Shown here in pieces: positions 61,344 through 64,000 of a DNA stretch of 64,000 bases. Numbering within the stretch: the first letter of the stretch is position 1; each line of letters starts with the position of its first letter. The DNA is from Actinopolyspora xinjiangensis (GTDB taxonomy: Bacteria; Actinomycetota; Actinomycetes; Mycobacteriales; Pseudonocardiaceae): positions 206,443-270,442 of the forward strand of contig NZ_FNJR01000007.1 of NCBI RefSeq assembly GCF_900104475.1. The letters run 5' to 3'. A program made the translations under genes and the position numbers. The notes under the pieces were generated by a model, which was given only the letters and a program-made list of their open reading frames with translations, was not told where the DNA came from and did not search any database.

Positions 61344-62770
61344 ACCTCGACCGTCCCGATCATCTCTTCCACCGACTCCTCGATCATCCCAGCAAGGACG
61401 TCCACATCCGGCATGGCGGCCCGGTCGGCGTTCAGGCCGATGAACACTCCACCGTTGTAGGAAGTGATCCCGACGGCCAAGGACTGGTTCTTCACCAGGG
61501 GAACCACCGGAAAGATCTCGGACATCGGCGCACCGGCCGCGTACAACGGTACCTGCGGCCCCGGAACATTGGTCACCAGCACGTTGAAGAGCCGGTTCGA
61601 CAGCCCACTCGCCACCCGCGCCCCCAGCGCGTGCAGGGTGGGAGGAGCGAACCCGGAGAGCCGCACCAGTGCGTCCGCCCCCACGGACTGCCCCGACTCG
61701 ACGTGCGCGCGCATGGCATGACTCACCTGCTGCAACCTGATGACCGGGCTGGGCTCCCCCACCGGCAGATCGACCAGGTACGAGGAGACCCCGTCGAACG
61801 GGAAATCCCCCGCTTCGGCACGTACAGCGGCGGCGGGACCGTCGGCCCGGACGGAGACCGGGACCATGGCCCGAACGGTGCTGCGCGTGGTGACCACCTC
61901 GCCCCTGGACAACAGCCAGCTCCGAAACGCACCGGTCAATACCGCCAACACCACGTCGTTGACGGTGCCGCCGTACCGGCGCCGCACACCTCGGAAGTCC
62001 TCCAGCCGTGCCCGCGCGACCGCGAACCTGCGCTGCGGCGAAGTCGTCCCGTTCAGCGGAGTTCCCGGCGGAGGAACGGCGGCCGTGCGCAGGGCCGAGT
62101 AGATGCCCGTGGCGGTTCCCGCCAGCTTGCGCAGCGTGGCGGTGGCGTCAACCGTGGCGGCACGAAGGTTCTCCACCACCTCCCCAGGACGACGAACGGC
62201 CTCGGTGACGGCGTTGACCGCCAACCCGACCGCCCCCGGTTCGGGACGCGGGCGCCACGGAACCTGCCGGGCGACCCGATGTTCCGAGTGTTCCGACGGG
62301 CTGGTTTCCAGGATCAGCTGGCCGATGTCGATGGCACCGATACCGTCGATCATCGCCTGGTGCGTCTTCGTGATCACCGCGGTTCGCTCATCCGACAACC
62401 CCTCGACCAGGTAGACTTCCCAGAGCGGCCGAGTGGTGTCCAGCTTCTTGGACATCAACCGCTGGGTGAGGTCGTGCAGCTGCTCGTCGTTGCCCGGCCG
62501 TGGCAACGACGAACGACGTACGTGGTAGCTGATGTCGAAATTCCGGTCGTCCACCCATACCGGCCTGGCCAGGCGTCCCGGAATCTGCACGACCTTCTGC
62601 CGGTAGCGGGGGACCAGTGCGAGTTTGCGTTCGATGAACGAGACCACGAGGTCGTAGTCGAACCCCGAACTCGGCCGCCGGAAAACGGCCACACCACCGA
62701 CGTGCATCGGTGTGGTGTGGTCCTCCAGATACAGAAACGAGGCATCCAACGCGGACAACCGATCGGACAT
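61340..62770 (-). CDS. Wax ester synthase/diacylglycerol acyltransferase family protein
   Basis: The 476-residue WS/DGAT-family protein begins MSDRLSALDASFLYLEDHTT, followed by PMHVGGVAVF. The conserved N-terminal motif PLWEVYLVEGL and the C-terminal VTNVPGPQVPLYAAG are present. The active-site motif HHxxxDG reads HQAMIDG (in ITKTHQAMIDGIGAID): the second His, regarded as the catalytic base, is Gln. Such HQ variants occur among actinobacterial homologues, so triacylglycerol synthesis should not be assumed. The ATG at 62770 was preferred over in-frame upstream codons. It is coupled to the DUF6912 gene downstream. Confidence 0.9.
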   Translation of the reverse strand: MSDRLSALDASFLYLEDHTTPMHVGGVAVFRRPSSGFDYDLVVSFIERKLALVPRYRQKVVQIPGRLARPVWVDDRNFDISYHVRRSSLPRPGNDEQLHDLTQRLMSKKLDTTRPLWEVYLVEGLSDERTAVITKTHQAMIDGIGAIDIGQLILETSPSEHSEHRVARQVPWRPRPEPGAVGLAVNAVTEAVRRPGEVVENLRAATVDATATLRKLAGTATGIYSALRTAAVPPPGTPLNGTTSPQRRFAVARARLEDFRGVRRRYGGTVNDVVLAVLTGAFRSWLLSRGEVVTTRSTVRAMVPVSVRADGPAAAVRAEAGDFPFDGVSSYLVDLPVGEPSPVIRLQQVSHAMRAHVESGQSVGADALVRLSGFAPPTLHALGARVASGLSNRLFNVLVTNVPGPQVPLYAAGAPMSEIFPVVPLVKNQSLAVGITSYNGGVFIGLNADRAAMPDVDVLAGMIEESVEEMIGTVEV

Positions 62771-62916
62771 GACCGCGATACTGACACACGGTGCACGTCG
62801 AACGAAGTGACTCCGAGAGGCCGGTGGCACCGGGGTCCCGGCGAGCACGCGGATCGATCGCCGTTGACTCCGCCCGGCCCGTTCCGCCGGCTCTCCCCGA
62901 AAGGAAGCTCCCAGCA

Positions 62917-63675
62917 GTGCAGGAAGTATCACCACGTGACCGATTCGTCACCGTCTACGGCCGCAAACCGGTCCTGGAAGCCCTGTCCGACCTCGAACTC
63001 CGCGTGGACAAGGTGGTGCTCGCCGAGGGAATCAGTGGCAGCGTCGTCCGTGAGATCAAGGAGGCCGCCGCCGACCGGGCCGTACCGGTACGACGTGCCA
63101 GCGCGCATCGCGTGAAGGTGCTGGCGGGTAACGGACGGCACGATCAGGGCGTGGTCGCCGACGTGATCGCCCGCAAGATGCGTCCGCTGGAAGAAGCCCT
63201 CGCCGATCCCGCCAGCGCTCCGCGCGACATGCTGCTGCTGGACGGGTTGACCACACCGGCCAACGTGGGAATGATCCTGCGCACCGCGACAGCTTCCGGC
63301 ATCGACGGCATCGTGCTGCCGCACCGAGGAGTGGCCAATGTGGACCCGTTGGTAGTGAAAGCATCGGCCGGTATCGCCTTCCACGCTCCGATCCTGCGCA
63401 GTCCGGACGCGGGAACCGCCGCGGAGACCCTCTCCGACGCCGGGTACCCACTGTACTCACTGGACGCTCATGCCGGACCGAACCTCTTCGAGGCTGACTT
63501 CCCGCAGCGGGCCGTGTTCGTACTGGGCAGCGAAACAGCCGGACTGTCCGAAGCGGTGGAGCGACGAGTGACCGAACGGCTGCGCATTCCGATGTACGGC
63601 GGTGTCGAATCGTTGAACGTGGCCACCGCTGCCGGTCTGGTCTGCTACGAACTGGCTCGTCGAAACGGGTGGTGA
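62917..63675 (+). CDS. TrmH/SpoU-family RNA 2'-O-methyltransferase
   Basis: The 252-residue protein has an N-terminal substrate-binding domain (VYGRKPVLEALSDLELRVDK, up to RHDQGVVA). A SPOUT methyltransferase domain follows, with motif 1 LDGLTTPANVGMILRTATAS, motif 2 FVLGSETAGLS and motif 3 IPMYGGVESLNVATAAGLVC. It should transfer a methyl group to a ribose 2'-OH of rRNA or tRNA. The GTG at 62917 follows AAGGAAG. It ends about 150 bp from the 3' end of a 5S rRNA gene, so it converges on an rRNA operon. Confidence 0.92.
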   Translation: MQEVSPRDRFVTVYGRKPVLEALSDLELRVDKVVLAEGISGSVVREIKEAAADRAVPVRRASAHRVKVLAGNGRHDQGVVADVIARKMRPLEEALADPASAPRDMLLLDGLTTPANVGMILRTATASGIDGIVLPHRGVANVDPLVVKASAGIAFHAPILRSPDAGTAAETLSDAGYPLYSLDAHAGPNLFEADFPQRAVFVLGSETAGLSEAVERRVTERLRIPMYGGVESLNVATAAGLVCYELARRNGW

Positions 63676-63777
63676 GTGAATCCCAGAGTGTTCGCGTGTT
63701 TGTGGGTGTATCGACTATGGGGGTGGAATCGCAGTCATACGACGGTGGGGGCGTTTAGGGAAGTGGGGACGTGTTTT

Positions 63778-63809
63778 GGCCCCACCCCCTTTGTGGTGGG
63801 GGTGGGGCC
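63778..63809 (-). terminator. Hairpin after 5S rRNA
   Basis: GGCCCCACCCCC and GGGGGTGGGGCC form a 12-bp perfect stem with an 8-nt loop, 13 bp past the 3' end of the 5S gene. On the transcribed strand it is followed by AAAACAC and not by a U tract, so it would be a non-canonical terminator. Confidence 0.6.
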
Positions 63810-63821
63810 GGTGGGGGGTTG

Positions 63822-63940
63822 GGTCGGCGGTGTCCGTGTCTCCCACACCCGTGGGGGTGCAGTACCTGGGGCGCTGGAGGGCTTAGCTGCCGGGTTCGGG
63901 ATGGGGTCCGGGCGTGTCTCCTCCGCTGTGGCCACCGACC
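63822..63940 (-). rRNA. rrf: 5S ribosomal RNA
   Basis: The 119-nt minus-strand sequence starts GGTCGGTGGCCACAGCGGAG and contains CGCCCGGACCCCATCCCGAA, CCCGGCAGCTAAGCCCTCCA and GGTACTGCACCCC. It ends CCGCCGACC, pairing with the 5' end in helix I. These are the conserved loops of actinobacterial 5S rRNA. It is the last gene of an rRNA operon that enters from the right; the 23S gene is beyond the window and 63941-64000 is spacer. Confidence 0.95.
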
Positions 63941-64000
63941 CAAGTGTTGGGGGCTGTGTGCCAGCCGGTTGTGTTCAATTGGGGTGATGGGGGGTGGTGG

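Noticed and set aside
1..64000. tRNA genes, CRISPR arrays, prophage or insertion sequences
   Set aside because: No cloverleaf-like TTCGA arms with matching acceptor stems, no regularly spaced direct repeats and no transposase or integrase motifs were found on reading. A dedicated scan (tRNAscan, CRISPR finder) was not possible here.

Overview
The window is high-GC actinobacterial DNA, most likely from the Pseudonocardiales/Actinopolyspora side of the order. The evidence is the strong G/C third-position bias, frequent GTG starts and the marker genes: WhiB1, a SigH/RshA-type redox sigma and anti-sigma pair, a fused 2-oxoglutarate decarboxylase (Kgd), Ni-superoxide dismutase, EspG/PPE secretion proteins and the tiny ribosomal protein bL37. 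An OpuC-type osmoprotectant importer fits a salt-exposed lifestyle but does not prove one. The genus cannot be fixed from the sequence alone. No tRNA, CRISPR array, insertion sequence or prophage was found; one rRNA gene (5S) lies at the right edge.

Layout. 1-1072: tail of a PPE-like type VII secretion substrate overlapping its EspG chaperone. 1175-2594: a frameshifted gene and a doubtful small ORF. 2616-5111: a three-gene ABC system. 5487-6792: a PAP2 phosphatase and a small membrane protein. 7391-15760: a fused heterodimeric ABC exporter, then kgd. 15761-18435: an accessory patch with an inverted pair of dispersed repeats, a decayed vapBC toxin-antitoxin module, a DUF6104 gene and two tandem small secreted proteins in lower-GC DNA. 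18928-24181: tdh-kbl (threonine to glycine plus acetyl-CoA) with a LysR regulator, an aldehyde dehydrogenase and an Asp23 protein. 24396-32578: the histidine-utilisation operon hutH-hutU-M20 hydrolase-hutF-hutI, divergent from an IclR regulator, with a palindromic operator candidate between them. 32851-34569: four tandem paralogous small membrane proteins. 34884-38240: the OpuC operon. 38600-44413: a BpsA-like protein, a PAS-GGDEF-EAL protein and malic enzyme. 44829-49053: an RmlC-like epimerase, the divergent sodX/sodN pair, two acetyltransferases and small proteins.

49389-58802 is a conserved actinobacterial core block. It runs: lipid kinase, whiB1, pdtaS, biotinyl protein, bL37, rshA-sigH, hydrolase-SRAP, aroA, rsgA. 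From memory this matches the M. tuberculosis Rv3218-Rv3228 order, with some genes absent. It couples redox, nitrosative and translation-quality functions. The window ends with two paralogous lipoproteins, a DUF6912-WS/DGAT pair, a TrmH-family RNA methyltransferase and the 5S gene of an rRNA operon whose other genes lie beyond the right edge.

The least expected signals are: an intergenic ~25-50 bp dispersed element in at least five copies; the tandem membrane-protein family with a conserved upstream box at a fixed distance from each start; the paired NPxGCYDT secreted proteins; the dead vapBC locus; a HutR-like operator; tandem CRP-type sites upstream of whiB1; and five genes with a -10-like hexamer exactly 6 nt before the start codon, predicted to be leaderless.
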